Positions 8,001-18,082 of a stretch of DNA of 64,000 nucleotides are shown one piece after another (position 1 is the first letter of the stretch; the number at the start of each line of letters is the position of its first letter). This DNA is from Chryseobacterium phocaeense. GTDB taxonomy: Bacteria > Bacteroidota > Bacteroidia > Flavobacteriales > Weeksellaceae. The notes under the pieces are model-generated. The model saw only the letters and a list, made by a program, of their open reading frames with translations, did not search any database and had not been told where the DNA came from. The stretch spans positions 2,806,158 to 2,870,157 of the forward strand of contig NZ_LT827015.1 of NCBI RefSeq assembly GCF_900169075.1. Direction: 5' to 3'. The position numbers and the translations under genes are program-made.

Positions 8001-10882
8001 TTTTCTATCAAAGAGCGTTTAACTTTACCTGATAGAAAGCATAAATATCCAAATACTGATTTCAAGCTTTCTTCCCAGTCACGATAAAATCCATACGCCG
8101 ATAACTTAGGAAATTTATTGTCATTATCTAAAAAACCAAGACTTTCTTGGTAAATCATAAAGTGATGGATATTTCGAGGAGCTAGATCTACTCCATTTTC
8201 TTCTCTTATATTTAAAAAATATGAACTTGAAAATAATTCAGTGTGAATTCTTTCGATAAGTTCTAACTTATTAGATCTTCCTACCAAAGTATATAATAAA
8301 TAAAAATGATAATCAGAGTGAAAACCATATTTTTCTGTTACATATTCCAAATCTTCTATCCATAGTGGAAGATTCTCCATTTCTATTCTATCAGGGCTTT
8401 TTTCCTGAAACTCCAAAGCATGAAAAATACTAAGTGCTAAAAAGCCACTGACTTTATCATTAAAATTAAACCCGTTCGCTTCCAACTTTTTCGAATAAGG
8501 CTCCATATTAAATCTCCAAATAAAATATCCTGTATTGTAAGAGCCGACTTCGTCTTTAAACGAGTGGATCAATTCTTTTGAATTCCCTGATTCTTCGATT
8601 AAATTAATAGCAGCTTTCTGAATATGTCCAAATTCATGAAATGCCTCCTCCGTATCTAAGTTGGAAGATAAAGTAGTGGCAGGAAATCTCAATCTTAAGT
8701 AGCGATTAAATGATTCAGTATCAAATTCTTTTGCAATAATATTATCACAAGTCCGCTTGATTGTATTCAGCAAAATTTCTCCTTCGTCATATGCGTCGTA
8801 TTCAAAAAATTTTTGCAGTAAATAAAGACCGTCACCATCTGATACAGTTAAGGTTTTATTTCTGACAACATAGCGAATAGCTTCTTCCGGTTTACCGAGA
8901 GCCAATAAAGCGTTTACAAGAAATATAGCATTCTCACGGAATAATGTATTGTATCTGAAGTTTAACCTCTGTGACAATAGCAATAAGGAAATAACTTTAT
9001 GTGTTAGCCCAAAATCGGCAGCAATTCCAACGATTTTTTTAACATCAGATAACACTACATCCGGATTGATGCTGTTTACAGCACATTCATCAATCCAATC
9101 TTGGCTACATTGTTCAATCGCATCTATTTTACTGTCATCGCCTGCATTGCCTAAGTGATATACTCTTTCAGAAATTCCAAAGTGAGTATGAGGATTTTTA
9201 ATTATAAAATTTCCTATATTTTCATGTATTTTTACTTCAATATCTTTAGTTCTTTCATTGACGTAATCTGAAAAAGAAGTATGGTAAATACTTATTGACT
9301 CTTCATTCCGCAGTAAATGTTGAATTTTTTGGAAACTCTTCAAAAAATGATGTCTAGTCGCATCAGGTACAATTTCCTTTAGCAATTGTCTGTCAACAGA
9401 AACCCTCAGCCTCGCCAAAGTTGCTGCAAGCCACACTTCGTCTGTTTGGTCATCGATATCCTGCCATACCCTGCTGTAGTAATTTTCAATCTCACCACTA
9501 ATTACCGGAATTTTATTAATCCAATCATCAATCTCAGTAAGGTCATCTGTCTGCAAAATATAATTAATCAAATATCTGAGGTATAGTGGATGACCTTCTG
9601 ACTTTTCCGCAAGTTCATTTATCTGAGTTGTTGATAAATTTTTGCCTTTTAATTCTTCCGACAAGAACTTTTCTGTATCATCAATTGGCAGTGGAGTAAT
9701 CTTTATTTCATTATTTGTATTTATTAGTGCTTGGTAAGAATTTGGAAGAGTCTTACTTGATACGCAAGAAAATATAATCTTAAAATTTAGAGGAAGCGGC
9801 TGAGGCAATACAGACAGATATTCTTCCATTTTATCTGAGCCTACATCATCTAAGCCATCTATAATTAAGAATGCAGTCTTTCCTTGTTGCTGAAAATTAT
9901 CAGATAGTTTTTTTATAGCTTGATGAATATTAAATATTCTGTTACTTGGCGAATCATCGTTTGAGGGTTTTGGAGGAATAGTATTATATAGGGAACGATA
10001 GCAAACTTCCTCAATCCATCTCATAAAAAAATCAGGCGTTGCTCTTATCTGTGTAGGATACTCTTCATTTTCAGGAACCTTTACAAAATATCGATCAAGT
10101 ATAATGTAATTATCATCTTGTAAATTCAATTGGGCTGCAATCGTCGTTTTTCCAGATCCAGGACTTCCGGTTAATAAATAAAAATTTTGTTTTGGCCCAT
10201 TTTGAATAACTTCATTAATACTATCAATTACATTAACGTTAGGTTTACTTTTAGCAATATCACTTTCTAACGATTGAGGTATTGATATTTCGTTGACAGT
10301 AATAAATAAAACATTATTTCTCTCTAAACATTCGGTAATTCTTTTAATACTGGTAGCACCTAACGTTCCTACATTGTCGTAACCTATAACTCCTGTAACG
10401 TAGCCATCCATAACCAGAGGAGAACCTGATAGACCTTCAAAATCTTCTAAATCTTTATACTGGTCACATTGAAGATCAATATCCCACGCATTTTGTTTGG
10501 AATTATCAATTCTGGAAACAATTCCGTTATAACTTCCTCCAGTGTTAACTCTTATTTTTGGAAACCCATAAGACTGCCAGCTTTGATTATAAGGTATATC
10601 AATACTCTTTATTGGAATAAAACTAATATTTGTTACTTCTGAATTAAGCTTTATTAAAGCGACATCACATTCCGGAATTCTTTCAATTATGCTCGCAGAA
10701 ATTTCTGATTCATTAATTGTAACATTAATATTTTCGTTTTCCGGGAGAGAGTGATTACAGGTGATTAATACTTTTTCTGCACCAGTTGTTCTTACAAAAA
10801 ATGCAGAGCTTGAACTACTTTCAGAATTGATTTGAACCGTTGCTGCTTCTATTTCTTGAGGATGTAAAATTCTTTCTATCAT
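5054..10882 (-). CDS. Trypsin-like protease fused to STAND NTPase (AVAST type I-like, Avs1B-type)
   Basis: A 1942-residue protein. Residues 20-175 form a trypsin-like protease with a plausible triad: His44 in LITCNH, Asp73 in ECDVALIKL and Ser152 in GLSGSP. A STAND/NACHT-type NTPase follows, with P-loop GSPGSGKTT at 239-247 and Walker B FLIIDGLDD ending at 346. The rest, about 1500 residues, looks like helical repeats, the usual sensor part of such proteins. The ATG overlaps the stop of the upstream metallo-beta-lactamase gene (ATGA). AVAST type I systems combine an MBL-fold protein, a trypsin-like protease and STAND proteins that sense phage proteins and kill or arrest the cell. The domain calls are strong; the system name is inference. 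Confidence 0.82.
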   Translation of the reverse strand: MIERILHPQEIEAATVQINSESSSSSAFFVRTTGAEKVLITCNHSLPENENINVTINESEISASIIERIPECDVALIKLNSEVTNISFIPIKSIDIPYNQSWQSYGFPKIRVNTGGSYNGIVSRIDNSKQNAWDIDLQCDQYKDLEDFEGLSGSPLVMDGYVTGVIGYDNVGTLGATSIKRITECLERNNVLFITVNEISIPQSLESDIAKSKPNVNVIDSINEVIQNGPKQNFYLLTGSPGSGKTTIAAQLNLQDDNYIILDRYFVKVPENEEYPTQIRATPDFFMRWIEEVCYRSLYNTIPPKPSNDDSPSNRIFNIHQAIKKLSDNFQQQGKTAFLIIDGLDDVGSDKMEEYLSVLPQPLPLNFKIIFSCVSSKTLPNSYQALINTNNEIKITPLPIDDTEKFLSEELKGKNLSTTQINELAEKSEGHPLYLRYLINYILQTDDLTEIDDWINKIPVISGEIENYYSRVWQDIDDQTDEVWLAATLARLRVSVDRQLLKEIVPDATRHHFLKSFQKIQHLLRNEESISIYHTSFSDYVNERTKDIEVKIHENIGNFIIKNPHTHFGISERVYHLGNAGDDSKIDAIEQCSQDWIDECAVNSINPDVVLSDVKKIVGIAADFGLTHKVISLLLLSQRLNFRYNTLFRENAIFLVNALLALGKPEEAIRYVVRNKTLTVSDGDGLYLLQKFFEYDAYDEGEILLNTIKRTCDNIIAKEFDTESFNRYLRLRFPATTLSSNLDTEEAFHEFGHIQKAAINLIEESGNSKELIHSFKDEVGSYNTGYFIWRFNMEPYSKKLEANGFNFNDKVSGFLALSIFHALEFQEKSPDRIEMENLPLWIEDLEYVTEKYGFHSDYHFYLLYTLVGRSNKLELIERIHTELFSSSYFLNIREENGVDLAPRNIHHFMIYQESLGFLDNDNKFPKLSAYGFYRDWEESLKSVFGYLCFLSGKVKRSLIEKKKDEIKSLEEKLNELIYSLIPDLRNRVFWQRSYSLPEKLFPTIFKKFTNLLIDAFPHKIEEFVEKILQKKHYQLGLYTEGYIESLFVISRELARDGNHNVSSFKVAKILEKHILTTVENRWERNEYLLRLIELYAILENEDRAKSVFKEMINTSMGPTWYKEDQLGIINTAVSNIIPQNGDLSYLKNFAAHLDYASGEMTFQRYIKQQQEQFVGDLTKIGLLKQAVEYLQYLILPDYGTVINNAESFNVDMPEKGEGYILGANAIEEQSAVLALIKNSNPENSLVVWALSELCILGADYHLTDYAKEHAKIINNFENSDPSKLETIFRRWSKFIVSEFNDEYRREYLLEFFDNINSSNHVLAEKYLEEVGMTNLELNVGGLDPDVHRKEKTDDPLNALVVAKKNAQQKLDTENKSEARKLITNALEEIQNKKYGVWAYNYSHKITDLRNLYTQSYNSSSELIKSLKNLILNEPYYDEWIIVDHIIKFLQNSNDENEKTLVLQAVDEHLSLMIKTPQQYYDKYNWITKLSQDDSDLREGKILLGLLIWFLNHPSLTVKNRVIEILTWLGTVIPKNVVEGLIEEILSNGYKVSRELSASIIHQLSNLNPIGFSQEFKLLIESNLNKLLQQEHFMIKNSLLDAMIEQQNLGISDFDNMIKLFEDSFVKGPANSGEIFFDETYLHPIDEFLYALNDLGILNKEFAKKLISNIENLLPLSIEDCQKASEYIDRSFNDHNNIPLVSDLETLLKYALNTALGSCTSLESRKEVANILRFYQPTFPENRLSADFRNYNESFENEIKHLFETGKLNFGKLKINGEIPLSYFSVINDEIKRNKQEIIDIVGYLVPLSDTNRRSSSYPWPSFFENEYPIDMPESENGQIVPLFIKCDNVVDVTGSDLVPAVLNKKVMDILPDLQNDINSKFWRVGRNWGNNNRGTSSNIGYFSTIPLNKIDSIKSEYKLVLRIFYGYNSYIVDIFDQKISNL

Positions 10883-12072
10883 AAAGTAATTGTATAAAAT
10901 GTGTTTTCAAGGTAATGGATTGAATAATTATATTTAAGCATCCAATCTTCATTTTCGAAAAAAATCGAATTCTCAGTTTTATAATTGAAAAATAATTGTC
11001 TTTTAAATTTTGTTTTTCGTGTAACGATATGGGCAAGTGTTTCTTTATCAGGATGATTATGTCGTCCTCCGTTCGTAGATATTAAATATGATTCTGAGTC
11101 TATTTTATTTAGCAACTCACTGCTAATATTTCTAAAACTACCATGATGTGAAACTTTAATTAAATCGAATATGATGATACCTTCGCTCTGAAACTCTTCC
11201 AAAGACCTGACAACTATATCAGGATGAGCATCGGCTAAAAACAACAATTTTCTTTCTCTAATTTGGAGTACGAAGGCAATAGAACTGCCATTGGTAGCCG
11301 TGTTATCATCATGATAATTTTTCTCAAGCAGTTCTTCAATTGTCTGTTTTTTTCTTGAAATCTGCTTCGGAAATAACTTTGGCTGTTCTTTTTCCCAAGA
11401 TAAAAGCATCTCGAATGCATCATCATAAAATGATGAACCTCCTTGTATATAATTGACACCAAATTTTTTCAATTCGCCAGCCCACAATTTTTTGAGTTTG
11501 TCCAACTTATCATTATCCGGTGATAGAAGATAGATTGATGCATCATCATTGACTTTAATTCGTTTTCCATTGTTTACAGATACTGCAAGCTGATTAAAGT
11601 CCGTATTCCAATGATATCCTCCTTTTAAAATTAAAGCACCAACCGTTGTACCTTGCGATGCACTGATAACTTTAGATTCTTTGTTGACCTTGTCTTTTGG
11701 ATATCCTCGTCTGATAATTTGCTGAAGAATCTTATCATTACTTTTCTCTGAAGGATCAGGTTCCCCATTGAAGAGATGTCGATAGGTATTATGCCAAATT
11801 TGTTTAATATCAATGATTTTAGAAGAATTATTACACTTGAGAAATTCAACTGCTCCCTGTATATGATCTTTGTCGATATGTGTAATAATAAACTTTTCTA
11901 ATACGTGACCTTCTCTATTAATTCTTTCCAAGTCTTTAATTAGATGATTTGTAACAGTATCATTATATCCACTGTCGATCAGGAGATAAGTTTGGTTCGT
12001 ATCATCGATACCAAAGCATACTAACAGACAATCTCCATCTTTTGCAGGATATGCCTTAACACTAATGTTCAT
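10879..12072 (-). CDS. Metallo-beta-lactamase-fold hydrolase (AVAST type I-like, Avs1A-type)
   Basis: A 397-residue MBL-fold protein. The metal motif is THIDKDH with His65, Asp67, Asp69 and His70. LLIDSGYNDT precedes it, and KVSHHGSF near residue 310 resembles the ComEC-like MBL branch, followed by STNGGRHNHPD. There is no signal peptide, so it acts in the cytoplasm. It lies between two STAND genes and shares an ATGA overlap with the downstream protease-STAND gene. In AVAST type I the MBL protein is one of three required partners, and its substrate is not established. Fold confidence is high; the target is unknown. Confidence 0.82.
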   Translation of the reverse strand: MNISVKAYPAKDGDCLLVCFGIDDTNQTYLLIDSGYNDTVTNHLIKDLERINREGHVLEKFIITHIDKDHIQGAVEFLKCNNSSKIIDIKQIWHNTYRHLFNGEPDPSEKSNDKILQQIIRRGYPKDKVNKESKVISASQGTTVGALILKGGYHWNTDFNQLAVSVNNGKRIKVNDDASIYLLSPDNDKLDKLKKLWAGELKKFGVNYIQGGSSFYDDAFEMLLSWEKEQPKLFPKQISRKKQTIEELLEKNYHDDNTATNGSSIAFVLQIRERKLLFLADAHPDIVVRSLEEFQSEGIIIFDLIKVSHHGSFRNISSELLNKIDSESYLISTNGGRHNHPDKETLAHIVTRKTKFKRQLFFNYKTENSIFFENEDWMLKYNYSIHYLENTFYTITL

Positions 12073-12118
12073 AATATTTAAAGCTACTAGTTTTAGCTAA
12101 TTTATGAAAAAGTAAATC

Positions 12119-15100
12119 TTACTCAATAATTCTGTTTTGTAATTCTAATCCTATCGGATTTTGCTTAGCAACTAAATACAAAACTATTTTTTTAAAATTG
12201 TTAAGAGCTTCAGGGTTATTAATAATCGTGGGCTTATTCTTTTCCCATAAGTGACTCGCCATTTGTGCAAGTTCGTTTTTATATTCAAAAGGAACTCTAA
12301 TCAAACCTTCCGGTAGTTCTGTCTTTTCTTCCTCATTGCAAAAATTTATATATTTATTAATAATCTCAAGACCTTCATTTAAAACAGTTAATCCGGGCTT
12401 AGTTTTTAAAATTTGAGTTAATCTGAAAATAATATGAGGATTCAATGCTTTCTTTTGCATAATCTTTATATCCCGAGCCGCAATTTTTTTAAAGAAACTG
12501 AAATATTTATCATCATTCCAATATGACAAAACCAGAGCAGAAACTCCCATTAAAGTTTCCCATAAATTATCTTTTCGATAATGACGTTTGAGTTTCCAAG
12601 CGGGAGACTTAGTAGCAAAATCAAGCATTACTTCCCATTGCTTTAAAAAGCTACTATGCAAATCGCTATGTGCCAAGTGATGGACAAAGAAAGAGCTGCA
12701 AAAGTGTTCTACCAGATCTGCTGCAAGAAAACCGTACTGCATGATGCCATCGGAAAAATATTCTGCTTGCACCTCGTCCTTTTCATTGGTTTTCAAAATT
12801 ATGATTGCAATACTCTCAATAACCCACAGATGAAATTGAGAAGGATAATTGTCAAATTGTTTTAGATCTTCGGGCACTTCTCCCAATTCATAAATAACTT
12901 GATCAAACAGCTGTTTCCAAATCTTTAACAAGTGATCTCTTTCTCTCCCCTTACATTCATTAATGTCAGGCAATTTTAGAAAAATATGCCATAACATTTG
13001 AGTATCGATTCCAGGATTATGTCCGTTTGAAACATCATAATCATTATCCCAATAGCGATTTTTAGACTTTAGTTCAATTATTCTTAAATTTGACCACTCA
13101 ATTAAAGTAGTGTTCATTTTATTATTTTTAAAATCATTTATCAAATTATTTTTTTCGGCTTTTAAGTTGCTTTTTGACTTTGTCTGCGATAAAAAATTTT
13201 GCTTTGATATTTTTGCATCTTTGTATAGAACAGCGCTCCAAGATATTAAGAGATTTTGTACTTGTACGAACTTCGGATCAGACCATTTAAAATTCTTTTC
13301 AAACTCCTTAATAAATGCTGAAATAGCCTCATAAGGACTATTCAAAAGTAAAGTTGCGGTCATAAGGCGAATTTTTGCCTCTGAAGTTTCAGACAACCAC
13401 AGCATTGATATAATGATTGCAGCAAAATCTGACCAGGAATACCCACCATAATTATGACTAATGTGATTATAGTCAAATTTATAATTATTAATTGTTTCTT
13501 GAGTATAATCGATAATCCACTGCATGACTTGAGGATAATTCTCCTCCCAAACTTTTTTATGCCTCAAAAGCAATGCACATCCACCTAAAACCATCTGATG
13601 TTTTCCGGATGAAAAGCTGTAAGGAGTTTCATCATCTATCAATGCATACTGTTGGACTTTATGCCATAGCTCCATACATTCTTCAGTGGAGTATTCATCA
13701 GATTTTTCCAGCTCCTGAAAGCATACAAAAGGAAATACACGATCAGCATTTGAATTATCCGACTCTTCTCTAATCTCTTTATATCTTTGAACTTCCTCTT
13801 CAGGTTCAATATAGTTGTAGTAGTCACCTTGAGGACTCTCAACTAAAATATAGTTATCTATATTAAAAAAAGAAATGAGCCTTTCAAGAAAAACTTCCCA
13901 ATACCCCTTCGAATAGAACTCTTGTAATAACGCTTTCCACTGTAATTTTATATTCTCAAACTCTTTCCTAACAATATGGTTATTTAAAAATAAAAATACT
14001 GAGACATCTAGAAGAGAATATTTTCTATGAACCATATTATTCCATTCTTTTGCTTTTTCAAATGTATCGTGATCAAAAGATCCCATCATTTGCATACCTG
14101 ATGAATTCAAGGCACCACCGTAACTATTTTCCCAACGGTAAAAATCATATACTTCAAGTAATGGTTGTAATACTGTTGAAAATAGTGGTGGATTATATTT
14201 TCCAGTCGTTATCAAAATACTCAGTAAGGCTATAGAGTTGCCTTCTTTTAAAATTAATTCGGCATATTTTTCAACATTAGTATCATTGTCACTACTGTCA
14301 TACAAAAATTTCTCTAAAGCCATTAGAGCACTGACAATAGTATCGGGAGCGCTTGTGTTATTTCGAAACCAATAATATACGTTATGATCTCCAATAAATT
14401 CCTTAATCTCACCTTCGATATCTAATTTGATCTTCGGTATTTCTACCTCCTCTTTATTAAACTTATTAGACCATTGAACTGTAGCAAAATTAATAAGCTT
14501 AATAATAAACGAAAGACCTGCCTCAGGCCTGTATTTTAAAAATTCTAAAAAAGGACCGCGGTCGTAAAAAGGAGGAAACCACCGTCCGGAAGTATTAATA
14601 TCGAGATTATAATTCGATTCGTATCCAAAACGCAAGTTTTTAGGTTCGTCAATAAAAAGAGCTAGCAAAATTTCGGAAGCTACGTGGGGATACTTGACTA
14701 TCATCGGAAAAAAAGCAGAGTCATACTTGCAAACTTTTTCAAAAGCATCATCAACACTTTCATACGGTCCGTCAGGCCAGTGCTGCTTATCCCTTACAAT
14801 TTCATACTCGAAAAAGGATTTTCGAGTATTTTTTTCCTCTTGCAAAGATGATTTACTTTTTATTTCTCTCTCAACCCTTATTCTCTTACAAAGTTTTAAC
14901 GCCAGTTCTATTACTTCATCAGGATAATCGTCAACGGCTAGTAGAAATGCTTTGTAAATTTCCTGATCTACATGTCTTCCAACATAACCTCCATTATGCT
15001 TAAACTCAAACATCCAATTGGCAACTTCCAAAGCTATTTCAGAGCACTCTTTTCTGTATTGAACTTTATTTGCAGTGTACTCAAGCCAAAGTTTTACAAT

Positions 15101-17356
15101 TTTTATAGTTTTCTCTTTAGCGAGAGTAATAAAATCATTTTTTTTAGAAATTATAAATTCAAGAACATCAAACCAGTACTGATGGTTCGGCGTTCTGTAG
15201 TAAGAAGATGCTTCTGCAATGCTAAATTTACCATTTTCTTGTACATAATTCATAATAGTCTTATTAGGAACAGTAGCTTTAAGAAGAAATCGATCCAGAA
15301 ACCTATGAAGCAGAGCACCATCGTTCTCACTAAAGAAATCCCAGAGGGAATCTAAATATTTGTATGGGTTTGCAGAAAAAATAACAGATTCTAAAAGAAG
15401 ATCCTGAATTATCTTTTCTTTAGGTTCAGCAGAATCCATTAAAGTAAAAAGATTGACCCATTTAGAAGAATTATTATTGCCTTCAAGTAAAAAGATTCCA
15501 TATAGACGTATAGCTTTACACCATAACGGTGAGATAATATCTTTCGATAGAAGAAAAGGTTTTATCTGATCTTTATTGGCTCTGATTAGTTTATACCTTG
15601 CCCAATCTCCGAACAAGTCATGGATAAGATATAATCTATCTTGAGATTCATATAGAATTTTCGATTTTTTGAAGTCATCTACAGGTTCTACTTCGGCAAC
15701 TCCGAAATCTGAAATAGGAACACCCGAGGTTAGTCTTTGCGCCTGCTTTTCAGAGAAATCCTGAATAAACCTAGAACCTTTCGTCCCGTTAGGCTCTATT
15801 TCATACTTCCATATCCAATCGATTATTGTTGACTCTCCAATAAATTCTAATCCGGTAAGGTTTGAATTTCCCGAAACATTATGGGCTAGTAAATCCAAAT
15901 ATTTTAAGTTGCTTAAAATAGGTATTAGATGCTGATGTCTAAATAAATCTGATATTTCCGGAAAAGATTTAATAAGCTTTGGAATATATTTTTGTACGTC
16001 AATATTTAATTTTAAATCTGCTCCGGTTATGACAAGATTTTTTCTTCGAATTTTATCCAGTACACTCTCATAGTCCTCCATTTGGCAAGTAAAAAATATT
16101 TTCCATTTACCTGACGTTTTAATTGACGATAAAATAGGGACTATTAAATCAAATTCTGTATCTTTAAAAAACCTGTCTACACCATCAATAATCAGATATC
16201 CTTTCGATTGTATATTATTTACAATATCAACAATATTATGCTTTAGTCCAAAAAAGTCTTCTATACTTTTGTTTTGGACAACTTCAGAATCAATCCAAAT
16301 GAGTTTGTCATTTTCTTTTAACTTTTCAAGAATATATTTTTTTGCTAAAACTGATTTCCCATAGCCGGATTTTCCTAAAATGAAAATATTATTTATATCT
16401 GCAAACAATTCGTCTATTTCTTGAATCTCTTTTTCAGTAGCAAAAGAAATTTTATTTCCAATTTTATCTGGAATTAAATCCATTTTGGATTTACTTTGCC
16501 TGATAATTTTCCCCCAATCATCGTAATGATCAGGAAAGCCTTTGAGGTTAAAATAGTCTTTTAGTTTTAATATTACTTTATCATAATCAAGAAAGCCTGA
16601 TAATGGCCCCTGCTCGCTTCTTAAAGCACATAGGGCTTTAAATAGACTCTCTGCTTCAATTTGAGAAGAGCTAACCAGACAACCCTTACAGATTTCAACA
16701 ATATTACTTTCGTCTTTAGAATGATCATTTTCAAAGTCAAATTCAATAAACAAAATTCGGCTAAGTAGCATTATCGTATCAATTGTAGTAATATTTTGTT
16801 TAGTTCCAATTACCAAAGGACAATGAAATCCGTGATAAATTCTTTTGACACTCTGTGAAATCGACCTGTCATCAGAATTAATTCTTTCATGTAAATCATG
16901 AGGATCACATTCTTTTACAAGTCTCAATAAATTATTTAGATTGGATGAATTTTCTATAGATAGCCGCGCATTGATAATGCATAAGTAGTCGGTATCAGCA
17001 CAAAAAACTCTCTCTTCAATATTCAGATATTGATTCCAGAGATCAGCTAATAACTCTTTGTTTGGACCTGCCCCACTTATTTGAGCATTACTTTTACACG
17101 AAACTGCAATTTTTCTTCCAATACCTTTATAATTAGTACTAATTAAGAAATCGTCCAATAACCATCCATCAGATCGCACTTGATAACTGATCTTATTAAT
17201 ATATCCGATCTCGCTATCAAAAATAGGCCTATTTGATAAAAAATGTGATATAAACCAAGCAGAAGCCTTATCTTCAAAAACAAATCCTCCTCCACTAGTT
17301 TGCTTTGATGAAGCCGTTTTACGAATATTATGTTTATTTCTTTTTGACATTCTCAT
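12119..17356 (-). CDS. STAND NTPase with N-terminal nuclease-like domain (AVAST type I-like, Avs1C-type)
   Basis: A 1745-residue protein that opens the operon. Residues 20-100 look like a PD-(D/E)XK-type domain: FVFEDKASAWF, then SDGWLLDDFLI with Asp63 and Asp68/69, then KIAVSCKSN with Lys88. The usual Glu or Gln of the ExK motif is Ser here, so activity is uncertain. The NTPase has P-loop GKSGYGKS at 328-335 and Walker B LIIDGVDRF at 388-396. About 1300 residues of probable helical repeats follow and would be the sensor. The MBL gene starts 46 bases downstream. Start is ATG at 17354-17356; a second ATG lies two codons on. Together with the next two genes it makes an AVAST type I-like set. 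Confidence 0.78.
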   Translation of the reverse strand: MRMSKRNKHNIRKTASSKQTSGGGFVFEDKASAWFISHFLSNRPIFDSEIGYINKISYQVRSDGWLLDDFLISTNYKGIGRKIAVSCKSNAQISGAGPNKELLADLWNQYLNIEERVFCADTDYLCIINARLSIENSSNLNNLLRLVKECDPHDLHERINSDDRSISQSVKRIYHGFHCPLVIGTKQNITTIDTIMLLSRILFIEFDFENDHSKDESNIVEICKGCLVSSSQIEAESLFKALCALRSEQGPLSGFLDYDKVILKLKDYFNLKGFPDHYDDWGKIIRQSKSKMDLIPDKIGNKISFATEKEIQEIDELFADINNIFILGKSGYGKSVLAKKYILEKLKENDKLIWIDSEVVQNKSIEDFFGLKHNIVDIVNNIQSKGYLIIDGVDRFFKDTEFDLIVPILSSIKTSGKWKIFFTCQMEDYESVLDKIRRKNLVITGADLKLNIDVQKYIPKLIKSFPEISDLFRHQHLIPILSNLKYLDLLAHNVSGNSNLTGLEFIGESTIIDWIWKYEIEPNGTKGSRFIQDFSEKQAQRLTSGVPISDFGVAEVEPVDDFKKSKILYESQDRLYLIHDLFGDWARYKLIRANKDQIKPFLLSKDIISPLWCKAIRLYGIFLLEGNNNSSKWVNLFTLMDSAEPKEKIIQDLLLESVIFSANPYKYLDSLWDFFSENDGALLHRFLDRFLLKATVPNKTIMNYVQENGKFSIAEASSYYRTPNHQYWFDVLEFIISKKNDFITLAKEKTIKIVKLWLEYTANKVQYRKECSEIALEVANWMFEFKHNGGYVGRHVDQEIYKAFLLAVDDYPDEVIELALKLCKRIRVEREIKSKSSLQEEKNTRKSFFEYEIVRDKQHWPDGPYESVDDAFEKVCKYDSAFFPMIVKYPHVASEILLALFIDEPKNLRFGYESNYNLDINTSGRWFPPFYDRGPFLEFLKYRPEAGLSFIIKLINFATVQWSNKFNKEEVEIPKIKLDIEGEIKEFIGDHNVYYWFRNNTSAPDTIVSALMALEKFLYDSSDNDTNVEKYAELILKEGNSIALLSILITTGKYNPPLFSTVLQPLLEVYDFYRWENSYGGALNSSGMQMMGSFDHDTFEKAKEWNNMVHRKYSLLDVSVFLFLNNHIVRKEFENIKLQWKALLQEFYSKGYWEVFLERLISFFNIDNYILVESPQGDYYNYIEPEEEVQRYKEIREESDNSNADRVFPFVCFQELEKSDEYSTEECMELWHKVQQYALIDDETPYSFSSGKHQMVLGGCALLLRHKKVWEENYPQVMQWIIDYTQETINNYKFDYNHISHNYGGYSWSDFAAIIISMLWLSETSEAKIRLMTATLLLNSPYEAISAFIKEFEKNFKWSDPKFVQVQNLLISWSAVLYKDAKISKQNFLSQTKSKSNLKAEKNNLINDFKNNKMNTTLIEWSNLRIIELKSKNRYWDNDYDVSNGHNPGIDTQMLWHIFLKLPDINECKGRERDHLLKIWKQLFDQVIYELGEVPEDLKQFDNYPSQFHLWVIESIAIIILKTNEKDEVQAEYFSDGIMQYGFLAADLVEHFCSSFFVHHLAHSDLHSSFLKQWEVMLDFATKSPAWKLKRHYRKDNLWETLMGVSALVLSYWNDDKYFSFFKKIAARDIKIMQKKALNPHIIFRLTQILKTKPGLTVLNEGLEIINKYINFCNEEEKTELPEGLIRVPFEYKNELAQMASHLWEKNKPTIINNPEALNNFKKIVLYLVAKQNPIGLELQNRIIE

Positions 17357-17517
17357 TTAATAAAATAGTTAAAAGGTGAACCGTTAATTTACTAATTTAT
17401 CTATTATTGTTTAGGTAACAATACCCACAGGATATGAAATTGGATCACCGAGAAAAAAGATGAGCTAAAATATAACGTTCATAAATATAAAGAATCCATC
17501 AGAGCTTACTGCGGATA

Positions 17518-17739
17518 CTATATTTTATCAACAACTTCAAGAAATTCACTGCTTGAGAATGTATCAACTTTTTTCGCCTTTTTATCTTTCAGATTGATAA
17601 AATTTTCATAGAATTGTTTTACTTGGTTCATACTTGATGGGGAAATTTTAATTACTGCTTTACAGTCTCGACATTCGAAACTAACACCAGCAATTAGTTC
17701 CTGGACATTAAAGTTATAGGTCCAATACATACAGAACAT
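17518..17739 (-). CDS. Small protein with one CxxC motif
   Basis: A 73-residue ORF with ATG start. It contains SFECRDCKAVIKIS near residue 20, half of a zinc-ribbon pattern; no second cysteine pair is present apart from an isolated Cys3. The C-terminal half is lysine-rich and polar. It lies 161 bases upstream of the STAND operon on the same strand. It may be a real small gene or a truncated remnant, since the DNA just upstream also holds broken coding sequence. Function unknown. Confidence 0.4.
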   Translation of the reverse strand: MFCMYWTYNFNVQELIAGVSFECRDCKAVIKISPSSMNQVKQFYENFINLKDKKAKKVDTFSSSEFLEVVDKI

Positions 17740-18082
17740 TGTATAGTTTGATTTAAGTTCATAATATTTAGATTTAACTTTAATTATTTACTAGACTAAA
17801 TTATAAATTTTGAAGTAAAATTATCTCCGTATAAAACACGCAATTGACTTCCATTTTCAAAATGTATAGATGTTAAAAAAAACAAGTATTGAAAATTGCT
17901 TACAAATTAAATAAAAGAATTTTTCCAAGTATTCCAATTAAAGAAATCAGGATCTGCCACGATTTCTCCTTTGAATTTATAGTCTGATATATTATAATAT
18001 TCCAAAGTCAGCAATTGACGGTAGGTTAGTTAATAGGTGAGAATCTTTAATAGAATCATTTATAATCCAAACATTAGTAACT
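17740..18082. other. Gene-free stretch with a possible decayed coding fragment
   Basis: No intact gene. On the minus strand 17907-18029 is open for 40 codons with no start codon and a protein-like product containing YYNISDYKFKGEIV and DFFNWNTWKN. A second fragment near 17800-17870 reads IHFENGSQLRVLYGDNF. They are in different frames, as expected of a gene decayed by frameshift. Evidence is only composition, so confidence is low. Confidence 0.3.
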
